Below, in pieces: positions 13,140 to 20,295 of a stretch of 24,640 bases of DNA. Source of the stretch: a virus; IMG/VR virus record IMGVR_UViG_3300006922_000174, positions 1-24,640 of that record. One strand, written 5' to 3'. Every line of letters starts with the position of its first letter. Within the stretch, counting starts at the first letter, position 1. Both the position numbers and the translations under genes were made by a program. The notes beneath the pieces were generated by a model. It was not told the DNA's origin, searched no databases, and saw nothing but the letters and a program-made list of their open reading frames with translations.

Positions 13140-15119
13140 TCATCTAATGGGACAGGCCCCTGAAGAGCATTCAGCCTCAAAGTCGTCGTCTAGCATCAGA
13201 GTAGAACCCGTAAGCTTTTCACCAAGCGGTGACGTGTTGTTACGAACAGTCTCATACTCGTCCTTAGTCAACTCGCCCATCGGAGCCTGATCAAAACCAT
13301 GCTCGCTGTGCAAGAGGAACGAAACAGACTTCATCTCATGCCAGTACTGCGCCAAGTACTCACGAATACCATCCAGTTCTTCACTCTTGTAATACACAGT
13401 CACCGAGATAGCATTGTCTGCCCACACCTTCTGCAAGTGCCGAACAAGGTCCATCTGCTCAATCGCCGTCATGTCCTTAGCCTCAATCGTTCCATCCGGG
13501 AACGCACAAGGGAACTCAACGACCACTGTGCGATGATCTTCGGAACCATCAAAGTTACGCAGAGGCTCAACGTAGAACCCCTTTGACCGGCAGTAGTTGA
13601 CAAGAATATCACCAGACGCCATACGCATCCGCTTTACGAAGTACTGACTGAAACCGGGATGAACACCAGGAGTCACACCAGGGAGCAGACTAAGGGTGCC
13701 TGAAGGCTTAATCGTTGTGAGTCGAACCGACTCCGGCCAGCCACGCTTTGCCGACCACTCCGCATCCAGAGCACGCAACGAAACATAAGCTTCGTCTAGC
13801 CAATCAATCTTATCCATTGACTGCGTAACACCCGTCACGCCCAGACCAAGACGCATGTTCTTGGAAGTGATCTTATCCGACGTGGGATCAAGATATCCGA
13901 GCGCCGAAATAGACTTCTGCACCTTGTAAAGAAGGTGGGCCACGTCTTGCAGTTCTTCTGGAGAATCAATCATAGGCAAGAAGATTTCTGCCAGGTTGCA
14001 CGACTCTCTGTTAGCCAACGGAATCTCTGCACAAGGGTTAACACCGACGATAGACGGATCAGGGCGCTCTTCACCCATGCGCCCGAACTGCCGAGAAGCC
14101 TCAAGATTAAAGAAACCGTAAGGCTCGCCGTTCCCCTTGTAACCTTCCCAAATCGTCTCAGGCATGTCCTGCATTTGTTCAGGTGACACAAACACCGTGT
14201 TGTTAGACATTGCACGCTCAATTGGAATATCGCCCAAGTCCCAACGCTTCGCCATCAAGAATGCTTCGTCGTCCAAACGGCCAACAGCGATCTCAGCGCT
14301 CCGACGAACGTTACCAGCAACCACGATTGAGCCGATAATGTTCATGCAGTCCAGAACCTCAACTGAAGTCAGCGACCGGCCAACCGCACCATCAAGGACC
14401 GCACAAATCTTTTCAATACCCGAGATGAGGATACCCGGACCAGAGGCGGTACCACCAAACGTCTTGATGGGGACGCCAGCAGGGCGGATAAGGTGAGTAG
14501 CATACGTCATGTACTGTGGCTCATCGTCACTACCAAGATAGCACTCAAACACCTTACGAATAACGTTACCCCAACCCTCACGAGTGTCCGGTACAATGAA
14601 GTCAGAATCGTCTGCATCCTGATGGCTGACCCACCCGTCACGCACCACACCTAGGCGCTCAGGCTGGTCACAAGAAAACCCAACGCCGCCACCAAGCATC
14701 AAGCGCTCAACCGACCAAGAAAAATCCGTGGGCTTCTGAACGTCCACGAACCAGCAATTAACCAAGCTGTCTCCGCCTAGACGCTGATTATTCTCTGTCC
14801 CCAACTGCCACAACATACGACCCGCTACTGAACCTTTAAGGTTAAACAAGTAATCGTACAGGCGCTTTGCCTCGTCCTCACTCAACTGAGCACCAATGCT
14901 CTGAGCACCGTTCACTACTCGCTGGATGGTCTCGTGCCACTCCTCAGTGCGCTCAATAATATCTGTGCCTTCCTCAAAAATAGGACGAGCATACGTTCGT
15001 TTATACGTCACATAACCTAAACCGTTGAACCCCCAAGGCGGCATCTGGTCAGCATATTCGTTAGCAAAATTGTCGGGGATATAAAAAGGGTCCACGGTTC
15101 TCTCTTTCTTTGTAGTCAT
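13140..15119 (-). CDS. Class II (adenosylcobalamin-dependent) ribonucleoside-triphosphate reductase
   Basis: A 659-residue monomeric class II RNR, which makes deoxynucleotides for phage DNA synthesis using a B12-generated thiyl radical. The radical/active-site block is complete: NPCAEIPLANRESCNL gives Asn361, Cys363 (radical Cys), Glu365 and Cys374 (11 residues apart, as in the Lactobacillus enzyme), with partner Cys122 in SLVNCWFVD. The C-terminal redox pair is Cys651/Cys656 in CSSGACPIR. Conserved TTIKPSGTLSLLPGVTPGVHPGF (residues about 468-490) binds the substrate phosphates. It is shorter than the 739-residue Lactobacillus RTPR, with a shorter stretch between Cys122 and Cys363. No ATP-cone was recognised. 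The ATG at 15119 has no Shine-Dalgarno site. No thioredoxin is nearby, so host reductant is presumably used. Confidence 0.96.
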   Translation of the reverse strand: MTTKKERTVDPFYIPDNFANEYADQMPPWGFNGLGYVTYKRTYARPIFEEGTDIIERTEEWHETIQRVVNGAQSIGAQLSEDEAKRLYDYLFNLKGSVAGRMLWQLGTENNQRLGGDSLVNCWFVDVQKPTDFSWSVERLMLGGGVGFSCDQPERLGVVRDGWVSHQDADDSDFIVPDTREGWGNVIRKVFECYLGSDDEPQYMTYATHLIRPAGVPIKTFGGTASGPGILISGIEKICAVLDGAVGRSLTSVEVLDCMNIIGSIVVAGNVRRSAEIAVGRLDDEAFLMAKRWDLGDIPIERAMSNNTVFVSPEQMQDMPETIWEGYKGNGEPYGFFNLEASRQFGRMGEERPDPSIVGVNPCAEIPLANRESCNLAEIFLPMIDSPEELQDVAHLLYKVQKSISALGYLDPTSDKITSKNMRLGLGVTGVTQSMDKIDWLDEAYVSLRALDAEWSAKRGWPESVRLTTIKPSGTLSLLPGVTPGVHPGFSQYFVKRMRMASGDILVNYCRSKGFYVEPLRNFDGSEDHRTVVVEFPCAFPDGTIEAKDMTAIEQMDLVRHLQKVWADNAISVTVYYKSEELDGIREYLAQYWHEMKSVSFLLHSEHGFDQAPMGELTKDEYETVRNNTSPLGEKLTGSTLMLDDDFEAECSSGACPIR

Positions 15120-15204
15120 GATTTAAGTGGTTTTAGTATTGTAGCTGGAACCCAGTGAGCCTGCGTGTCAAGTCACTGTGAGACTGGCATGATTTAGAGA
15201 TACA

Positions 15205-15233
15205 ATCGTATCATCTGGCTGGCGTCACGTCAA
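15205..15233 (-). promoter_or_regulatory. Promoter candidate for the RNR gene
   Basis: On the minus strand TTGACG (15233-15228, five of six) is 17 bases from TACGAT (15210-15205, four of six). The -35 overlaps the stop codon of the 242-residue gene. A short inverted repeat GATAC-N4-GTATC overlaps the -10 and could serve as an operator. The leader to the RNR ATG would be about 80 bases without a clear ribosome site. Confidence 0.48.
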
Positions 15234-15958
15234 ACTGAGATATCAGCGAGTGTCCGAGCCATTTCGGTTCGACCAGAGAACAGTAGAAACAAACCTGCGG
15301 CCTTTTGCTCAATCCCAACTACCGCTTTACCGTCTGTACCTATCGTCACGTCTAGTAGACCGACTGCGCACAACTTACGGACAATATCCACAAACTCAAT
15401 TTCTGAATTACACAGATTAGCGTGTGAAGTATCCTCCATAAGAGAGCCTATACTATCACGTAACTTTCCCTGAGTCAATAGGGAGTCCAACACAATGGCG
15501 GCAATCTCTTCCCACTCACCAAACAGGGCTAGGGAAGGCAGCACCGTGGGATCAGACATAATTGAAGAATCCTGTGACGACAGACAAACTGCTGCATCTA
15601 AAGCATAGTTGTGCTCGCCCTGCATCGCAAGAAACAGAACCGCATTATCCTGCAACTCTACCATCGTCAACACTTGATTCTCGTACTCACAGTCCACCAA
15701 GCAAAACTCACTTGCCAATGCCACAAGTCTTTCAGCATCATCAAAAGAATAATACTCATTCATGGGGTTGATGACGGACTGGACCACTAAGATTAAATCC
15801 AACGTGGAATCAGCGACAGTGCCTTCGCTCCCTATAACAAATCCCAAGAACCGTATCAGGCCCGCATCGTAGTAGCTGTCTATAGCCTCCAACACAATTA
15901 CATCATCTTTGGTCCACGTTGGCGTAGGTAACGATGGTTCACCACTGTTTAGAGACAT
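15230..15958 (-). CDS. Hypothetical 242-residue protein
   Basis: Function not recognised. An acidic, mostly helical protein with low Lys and many Leu/Val/Asp/Glu. Segments such as KDDVIVLEAIDSYYDAGLI at the start, a FDDAERLVALASEF helix and a late SEIEFVDIVRKLCAVGLLDV segment followed by a IGTDGKAVVGI strand pair look like a winged-helix or tandem helical-repeat fold, but this is only an impression. Five Cys are spread without metal-site spacing. No membrane segment. It starts the cassette after the capsid terminators; an extended -10 lies eight bases before the ATG at 15958, so the transcript is near-leaderless (AAGG is the only ribosome-site-like sequence). It ends inside the RNR promoter. 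Confidence 0.77.
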   Translation of the reverse strand: MSLNSGEPSLPTPTWTKDDVIVLEAIDSYYDAGLIRFLGFVIGSEGTVADSTLDLILVVQSVINPMNEYYSFDDAERLVALASEFCLVDCEYENQVLTMVELQDNAVLFLAMQGEHNYALDAAVCLSSQDSSIMSDPTVLPSLALFGEWEEIAAIVLDSLLTQGKLRDSIGSLMEDTSHANLCNSEIEFVDIVRKLCAVGLLDVTIGTDGKAVVGIEQKAAGLFLLFSGRTEMARTLADISV

Positions 15959-15966
15959 AATACCTT

Positions 15967-15975
15967 AGTATAGCA
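15967..15975 (-). promoter_or_regulatory. Extended -10 promoter for the 242-residue gene
   Basis: On the minus strand TGC-TATACT is an extended -10 element (TGn plus five of six). It ends eight bases before the ATG at 15958. No -35 is evident because the upstream bases form a terminator stem. Extended -10 promoters can work without a -35. The T-tract of the terminator merges into this element. Confidence 0.5.
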
Positions 15976-16000
15976 AAAGCCCCCGGCCGGAGCCAGGGGC
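15973..16000 (-). terminator. Second intrinsic terminator after the capsid gene
   Basis: On the minus strand GCCCC-T-GGC-TCCG-GCC-G-GGGGC forms a nine-pair stem with one T-G wobble and a four-base loop, followed by TTTTGCT. It comes about 20 bases after the first terminator, so readthrough from the capsid gene should be low. Confidence 0.75.
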
Positions 16001-16010
16001 AATCACCACA

Positions 16011-16043
16011 GAAAGAGAAAACCCCGACTCCGAAGAGCCGGGG
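16011..16043 (-). terminator. First intrinsic terminator after the capsid gene
   Basis: On the minus strand CCCCG-G-CTC-TTCG-GAG-T-CGGGG forms a stem of eight Watson-Crick pairs plus a G-T wobble with a C(UUCG)G tetraloop, followed by TTTTCTCTTTCT. It begins about 36 bases after the capsid stop codon and uses the same tetraloop as the terminator after the tail tube gene. Confidence 0.88.
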
Positions 16044-16079
16044 CAATCCCTTAACCTGAATTCGTATTAGCTATTTGAA

Positions 16080-17369
16080 TCAGCTAGGGGCTGCGTCAAA
16101 TGTAACCTTGACGAACGACTCTGGCCGCTTCACGGCGAGAGCAAGACGCTCTTCAGCAAGCACCACGATGGCGTTGCGGACGAAGAAGTCTGAGTGCTGT
16201 TCCGAAATACGGATTGAAGCTGCCTCACGGTCGTACAACTGAGCACCAGTACCGAACGCACCGACGAGAGCAGTGCCCTCAGCGATAGCAGGCGTGTCAA
16301 TGACGGGAATCCGCCAGACACGTGACTCTGCGCCACCAGCAACTGACATGGCAAGAAGATACGTGCCCTGTGAGTTCTTGGTGAGTTCGATGTCTTCCCA
16401 GTCACCAGGGTGGACGATGATGCCGGTCGGCTCGTAGTAGGCGAGGTACGCAAGCGTAGCCGCACGACGAAGAGCGTCAGCCTTGGTGTCGGCAACAGGA
16501 GCGGTTGCGCCTGATGACCATGAATAGGTCTGGATGCCTGAAGTGTTAAGGATACCAGTAAGGTCTTCCCCGGTGCCAGCACCTGAGAGAATCTGGTTGT
16601 CCTCGGTCAGACGAAGACCGTACAGGAGTTCGTTGTCGATGATCGAACGCAACTGCGGCTCGTCAGCGAGAACGTTCCGGTGAGCGGCTTCCCAGTGAGC
16701 AATCGTGCGAACAGGAGCCTGCTCACCCACGAAAGTCATTGAAGACTGTGGCTTCGCACCGAAGTTGCCTGAAGAGTACTCAGGAACAACTGAAGCGGCG
16801 TTAGTGAAGCCGGTCTGACGGAAGTACTCAATGACGGCGGCGTTGGTCGTGCGTGCCGGGAAAAGGTCACGAACACGGCTACGACGCTGTGCAATCGGAA
16901 CAATGCCATCACGCTCAACAGCACCGAAGGCTGAAGGGGTGCCTGTTGGCAGTCCTGAGTAGAGGTCCTTGGTGTGGAGTGACTTAGCCTCGAAAGGCGC
17001 AGACATGTTCACACCGTTACGTCCACCTTCAAGTGACTTGAACTGATCTGAGCCGAGGAACTGCTCGCCAACCGAACCACGGTTGTGAGCAACTTCTGCC
17101 TCAAACCCGGCAGCAACTTCAGCGGCGACTGACTTGTACTCAGCCTCCGATGACCATGCTGACACGTCACGCAGGGTAGTCATGTCATCAATAAGACCCT
17201 TGATCTCACGAATCTGGGTCATGTTTCCTTGAAAAGCGGCCTTCTTCTCGTCGTCCGCAATGAGGGTTTCACCCTCCATTTGGATCGAATCAGCGATCTG
17301 CTGCTGCTCTGACATCTTTGAGTCCAGGGCGCTCTTCAGTTCGTTGAGCCGACTTTCATCAAAACTCAT
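16080..17369 (-). CDS. Major capsid protein, HK97 fold
   Basis: A 429-residue HK97-type major capsid protein. Residues 1-70 form an N-terminal coiled coil (LNELKSALDSKMSEQQQIADS, then IREIKGLIDDM), the delta/scaffold domain of this family that is usually removed on maturation. The fold body begins near 130: VPIAQRRSRVRDLFPAR, the E-loop region, then the typical HWEAAHRNVLADEPQLRSIIDNELLYGLRLTEDNQIL helix (spine), GTGEDLTGILNT, a P-domain with IIVHPGDWEDIELTKNSQG, and the closing VLAEERLALAVKRPESFVKVTF. AAGGAG precedes the ATG at 17369. It is followed by two terminators. No maturation protease is seen in the window, so it probably lies upstream of 24640 or is part of another protein. Confidence 0.95.
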   Translation of the reverse strand: MSFDESRLNELKSALDSKMSEQQQIADSIQMEGETLIADDEKKAAFQGNMTQIREIKGLIDDMTTLRDVSAWSSEAEYKSVAAEVAAGFEAEVAHNRGSVGEQFLGSDQFKSLEGGRNGVNMSAPFEAKSLHTKDLYSGLPTGTPSAFGAVERDGIVPIAQRRSRVRDLFPARTTNAAVIEYFRQTGFTNAASVVPEYSSGNFGAKPQSSMTFVGEQAPVRTIAHWEAAHRNVLADEPQLRSIIDNELLYGLRLTEDNQILSGAGTGEDLTGILNTSGIQTYSWSSGATAPVADTKADALRRAATLAYLAYYEPTGIIVHPGDWEDIELTKNSQGTYLLAMSVAGGAESRVWRIPVIDTPAIAEGTALVGAFGTGAQLYDREAASIRISEQHSDFFVRNAIVVLAEERLALAVKRPESFVKVTFDAAPS

Positions 17370-17551
17370 GTTAGTCTCCTTAAGGTTTGAGTTTTACATA
17401 CTGTTTAATGACAGGCGACCCAACATCAAAAATAATGGGGGGCGGAACCAGTCATTTATTATGCTAGCACCAACGTAAAGACAATCACGGGAACTTTTGT
17501 AATAATCTGTTTATGCAGTACTGAAATATAGTGTAGTGTATATCACTCAGT

Positions 17552-17567
17552 TAGATCAACTGATCTA
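17552..17567 (-). repeat. Short palindrome at the end of the 503-residue gene
   Basis: TAGATCA and TGATCTA are separated by two bases and include the stop codon of the 503-residue gene. It could act as a weak terminator stem or an operator upstream of the capsid gene. The rest of the 195-base gap down to the capsid ATG holds a second short repeat (AGTG-N5-CACT), a six-G run near 17437-17442, and the AAGGAG site; I see no convincing promoter. Confidence 0.3.
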
Positions 17568-19076
17568 CTTGCGAGTACTGCGTGGATGCTTCTTAGGGAG
17601 CAGATCGTTGTCTGTCGTGTACTTGGGATTGGAAGGTTTACCGCTAGACACTAAACGCAAGAACGCATTGACACGTCCCATTGCCCACTGTTGGCGACCC
17701 ATGCCCGGTCGGTGGCTAGACGAGAAAGCTCCAGCGCCCCGCCGCCATACAGCCTTTAACATACCTAGAGTAACACGACGCCCATCTTTATTCCGCTTTT
17801 CCATCTTCTCGTTATGCTCTTTGACTTTATTCTTCAAAGACGCTTCAACCGCCGCCGAAAGTTTAATACCGCCCCGAGAACCCGAAGCCGACCCCGGCTT
17901 GTTTCTACGTGAACCACGGACTCGCTCCGAACGCTTAGCAGGCGTCTTAGGATCGTTAGGACCATAACGCCTAGCCGCTTTCTCTCTAGTCTTCCAATTA
18001 GCCGGAATCAAATCAGTACGCCCCAAAGAACGGGCACGCTTCATGATATGCTCCTTTGCCGCCGCCCTGTCTTTACCAAGACCATACGCCTGAATAGCAT
18101 TTCGCAAATCGCCAACATCCCGAATCGGATACGACCCATCCGGCAGGGCTATACCCCGCTTGGCATACTCGGCACGACGAGCGGTAGTATAAAACCGCTT
18201 CTCATCAATACTATCAAACGACTTCTTGCTGCCCTCAACACGCTCAACAATGTCTTTAGCCCACGTATAGCCAGCGTCACCGCCCCAAAGCGCCCAAGCA
18301 ATTCGACCATTAGAAGGGAAACCCTTCTCTCCGGGCCGATAACCCTCAGCTTTAGAATCACTCTGGTGACGATCAAAGTATGCCTTAACACGCTTAACAG
18401 TACCATACGGTAAATTCTTGCCGTTAGCAATGTCTCTAGCACGGGCCACGCCGACCATAGTACCGCCACGGCCAGTCTCACGCCGCCACTTAAGTCCCTT
18501 CTTCGCTTCTGAAATCATCCCACCAGTAGGCTTAAACGAATCACTCACGCCCGCCTTACCTGAAACCAAACCGCCACCCGGCAAAGTCTCAATCCCTAAC
18601 GGGCCTCGCTCCCGAAGCTTCTCCCACGCACGCTGATTCACAACAACACGTCGTGCAGGCCGCTGTGCCCGCAACACCCGAGAACGACCAGAGCCAGCAT
18701 TGCCGTGTGCTGCATTGTGCTCCTCGGGTGTAGCACAAGGTGCCCAAACGCCCTGGCGGACTTGGTGAGCGCCAGTACACCCTAAACGAGCCGCAGTTTC
18801 TTCGGCCTCCCTGCGATTCTTAAAAACACCCTTAGTCTTAGCCGCCTTCATACGCATAATGTCCACGACGACCTTCTTCCCTGTCTGGTTCTTTTTCCAG
18901 TCACGGAAAGCAGGGTTACCCAACTCAATGAGTTTCATCAGATCACGTGGAGATTGACAAGGACCCCAAGCGTCATCACCTACACGGTGCGACCCAGAAC
19001 AGCCTAGAATACGTGACAGTTCTTCTGCCAATTCTTTTGTTGGTACTGTTTGACCAGCCAAGGGGTCCTTTGCCAT
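17565..19076 (-). CDS. Modular basic head-region protein with two Cys-His repeats (prohead/capsid-associated)
   Basis: A 503-residue, very basic protein built from separate modules. Residues 22-47 and 97-122 are two copies of a small Cys-His repeat. Residues 180-280 are a module with MVGVARARDIANGK, KAYFDRHQSD and GRIAWALWGGDAG. Residues 296-361 have YAKRGIALPDGSYPIRD, LRNAIQAYG and LGRTDLIPANW. Residues 434-494 have VTLGMLKAVWRRGAGAFS, HRPGM, QWAMGRVNAFL and DNDLLP. I recall these modules, singly or in other combinations, as appendices to phage prohead proteases, portals and other head-region proteins, mainly in actinophages; no enzymatic function is established to my knowledge. GGAG precedes ATG 19076. 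It directly precedes the capsid gene, so a scaffold, decoration or DNA-binding role in heads is likely. No protease triad was recognised. Confidence 0.82.
   Translation of the reverse strand: MAKDPLAGQTVPTKELAEELSRILGCSGSHRVGDDAWGPCQSPRDLMKLIELGNPAFRDWKKNQTGKKVVVDIMRMKAAKTKGVFKNRREAEETAARLGCTGAHQVRQGVWAPCATPEEHNAAHGNAGSGRSRVLRAQRPARRVVVNQRAWEKLRERGPLGIETLPGGGLVSGKAGVSDSFKPTGGMISEAKKGLKWRRETGRGGTMVGVARARDIANGKNLPYGTVKRVKAYFDRHQSDSKAEGYRPGEKGFPSNGRIAWALWGGDAGYTWAKDIVERVEGSKKSFDSIDEKRFYTTARRAEYAKRGIALPDGSYPIRDVGDLRNAIQAYGLGKDRAAAKEHIMKRARSLGRTDLIPANWKTREKAARRYGPNDPKTPAKRSERVRGSRRNKPGSASGSRGGIKLSAAVEASLKNKVKEHNEKMEKRNKDGRRVTLGMLKAVWRRGAGAFSSSHRPGMGRQQWAMGRVNAFLRLVSSGKPSNPKYTTDNDLLPKKHPRSTRK
18711..19013 (-). 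repeat. Two-copy Cys-His repeat in the 503-residue protein
   Basis: Residues 22-47 and 97-122 align without gaps in the core: LGCSGSH...WGPC and LGCTGAH...WAPC. Each has Cys-x3-His-x9-Cys (C26/H30/C40 and C100/H104/C114), an Ala/Glu-rich helix before and a Pro/Glu-rich helix after. Three ligand-type residues per copy suggest metal binding, with a fourth ligand missing or shared between copies. The pattern of a GC-x-G-x-H followed by W-x-PC also occurs, as I recall, in tails of phage prohead proteins. Confidence 0.7.
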
Positions 19077-19092
19077 TTTCTACTCCATGTCG

Positions 19093-19443
19093 TTAGGCAT
19101 AAATAGAATTAGAATTCCTCACATAACTATTATATGCGCCTGTATAGATTGCGTAACTCTCCTCTACCGAATCATCAAAAAATCCTGACCGGTTCAGATG
19201 TGTCTTAAAGTCTGGGTATGTGATCGAAGTAAGCAAATACTTTCCGATAACATCCCACTCCGCCTTGCTTACCACAATTCGGAATTCATAGTCTCGGTCT
19301 GGGGTGACAACGATTTCGTGTGAAACCTCTGCTGCCTCCATCAAATCCTCAAGATACTGACGATGACGTGTTCTTACCATCATTTCCTCGCCAGAATAAT
19401 GCTCAACCACCGAGTAAGCGCCGTGCTTTGTGTACATCCACAT
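19093..19443 (-). CDS. Conserved hypothetical protein (MW-x-YT...YSVVEH family)
   Basis: A 116-residue protein. The opening MWMYTKHGAYSVVEH, the middle RTRHRQYLEDLM, the TPDRDYEFRIVVSKAEW strand-helix and the ITYPDFKTHLN segment match a family I recall as widespread in bacterial genomes and phages, with a conserved beginning (MW-x-x-T-x-x-G-x-YSVV) and ending (YxxxYxxxxxY). No function is known to me; the alternating strand-helix pattern suggests a small alpha-beta fold. AAAGGAG lies upstream of ATG 19443. It sits between two unknown small genes and the modular 503-residue gene. Gene reality is high; function is open. Confidence 0.78.
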   Translation of the reverse strand: MWMYTKHGAYSVVEHYSGEEMMVRTRHRQYLEDLMEAAEVSHEIVVTPDRDYEFRIVVSKAEWDVIGKYLLTSITYPDFKTHLNRSGFFDDSVEESYAIYTGAYNSYVRNSNSIYA

Positions 19444-19486
19444 AGTTTTCTCCTTTCGTGTGAATCGTACAAGTGTAACACAACTC

Positions 19487-19825
19487 CTACTTGTCTGTCA
19501 ACTTAACCCACCCTAACTCGTTGAAAAGCGAAGGATCATCAACAAACTTGCGAATGTATTTTGGTTTCATGTCGCCACGGGCAACAATTTCCCACTGCTC
19601 CGCAGCAGGCCGGTTCCCATAGTCGTCTTTAAAGTTTTTATGATCACGAGAAGCAAACGAGTCAGGCTTTAGAAATACCTTCAATACTTCTTTCTTTGGG
19701 TCCCACGCCCAAACACGTTCAGCCGCTAACGGGCTATAACTCACAGACTGCTTGTCCGCAGGACGTACTTGTCGGAGAGCCATCGCCCGAACGGGGGTAA
19801 TAGGTAGGTCAAATGCAAAAATCAT
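19487..19825 (-). CDS. Hypothetical 112-residue protein
   Basis: Function not recognised. It begins with a hydrophobic strand (IFAFDLPITPVRAMAL), has VWAWDPKKEVLKVFLK, and a basic-acidic helical end with KPKYIRKFVDD and FNELGWVKLTD. No signal peptide, membrane helix or Cys. AGAGGA precedes the ATG at 19825, one base after the preceding gene's stop, so it is translationally coupled to it. The two adjacent genes are likely partners. It may serve the same process as the upstream giant protein, since they form one tight operon. Confidence 0.72.
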   Translation of the reverse strand: MIFAFDLPITPVRAMALRQVRPADKQSVSYSPLAAERVWAWDPKKEVLKVFLKPDSFASRDHKNFKDDYGNRPAAEQWEIVARGDMKPKYIRKFVDDPSLFNELGWVKLTDK

Positions 19826-19826
19826 T

Positions 19827-20291
19827 TTAATCCTCTTTCATTCCGTAAGCTGCACGAACGTCTTTCAACTCTGTCGTGGACAACGGCGAAACAACCATCT
19901 TGTCGAAGGGACCGCTCCCGTAATTATGTAGCCGTCGCTCATCAGTGACTGGAACACAGATCAAATCATCACCCTGTATCTCTGGAGTAGACGTATCAAA
20001 GTCATACAAAAACTTTACGTCGTACTCCTCGTTTGTGTCAGTCGTAATTTGATAGTAATCGGTGAATGGGATTTCATAGATTCTAAAGCCGTTAATAATC
20101 CGAGACATCTCGTCACCGGGAACAACCAGTCTGTATTTTAGCTCATCTGGCAAAACCCTATCTCCAAACGGCTCAAGTTGCTTGCCTCCGAAGAATAAAC
20201 GTGCCTTAGCAAACGACAAGAACTGGATATAATCTGTGTCTTGATTTGATGGGTCTTGGACCCATGTGGGTAATTTCTTATAAAAGCTCAT
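19827..20291 (-). CDS. Hypothetical 154-residue protein
   Basis: Function not recognised. The protein is acidic and rich in Asp, Tyr and Phe with predicted strands (YIQFLSFAKARLFFGG, YRLVVPGDEM, VKFLYDFDTS, DDLICVPVTDE) and a short C-terminal helix (TTELKDVRAAYGM). No membrane segment or catalytic motif is visible. Its ATG lies four bases after the stop of the giant protein gene and has no ribosome site of its own, so it is probably translated by coupling. A partner, chaperone or immunity-type protein for the upstream effector-like protein is a reasonable idea from position only. Confidence 0.72.
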   Translation of the reverse strand: MSFYKKLPTWVQDPSNQDTDYIQFLSFAKARLFFGGKQLEPFGDRVLPDELKYRLVVPGDEMSRIINGFRIYEIPFTDYYQITTDTNEEYDVKFLYDFDTSTPEIQGDDLICVPVTDERRLHNYGSGPFDKMVVSPLSTTELKDVRAAYGMKED

Positions 20292-20295
20292 AGTT

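Noticed and set aside
15138-15171. TTGACA and TACAAT upstream of the RNR gene
   Set aside because: The spacing is 22 bases, too long for a sigma70-type promoter; TTGACG-N17-TACGAT at 15205-15233 was preferred.
17429-17455. Short frame at ATG 17455 upstream of the capsid gene
   Set aside because: It reads only nine codons to TGA once the run of six C is counted correctly, and has no ribosome site.
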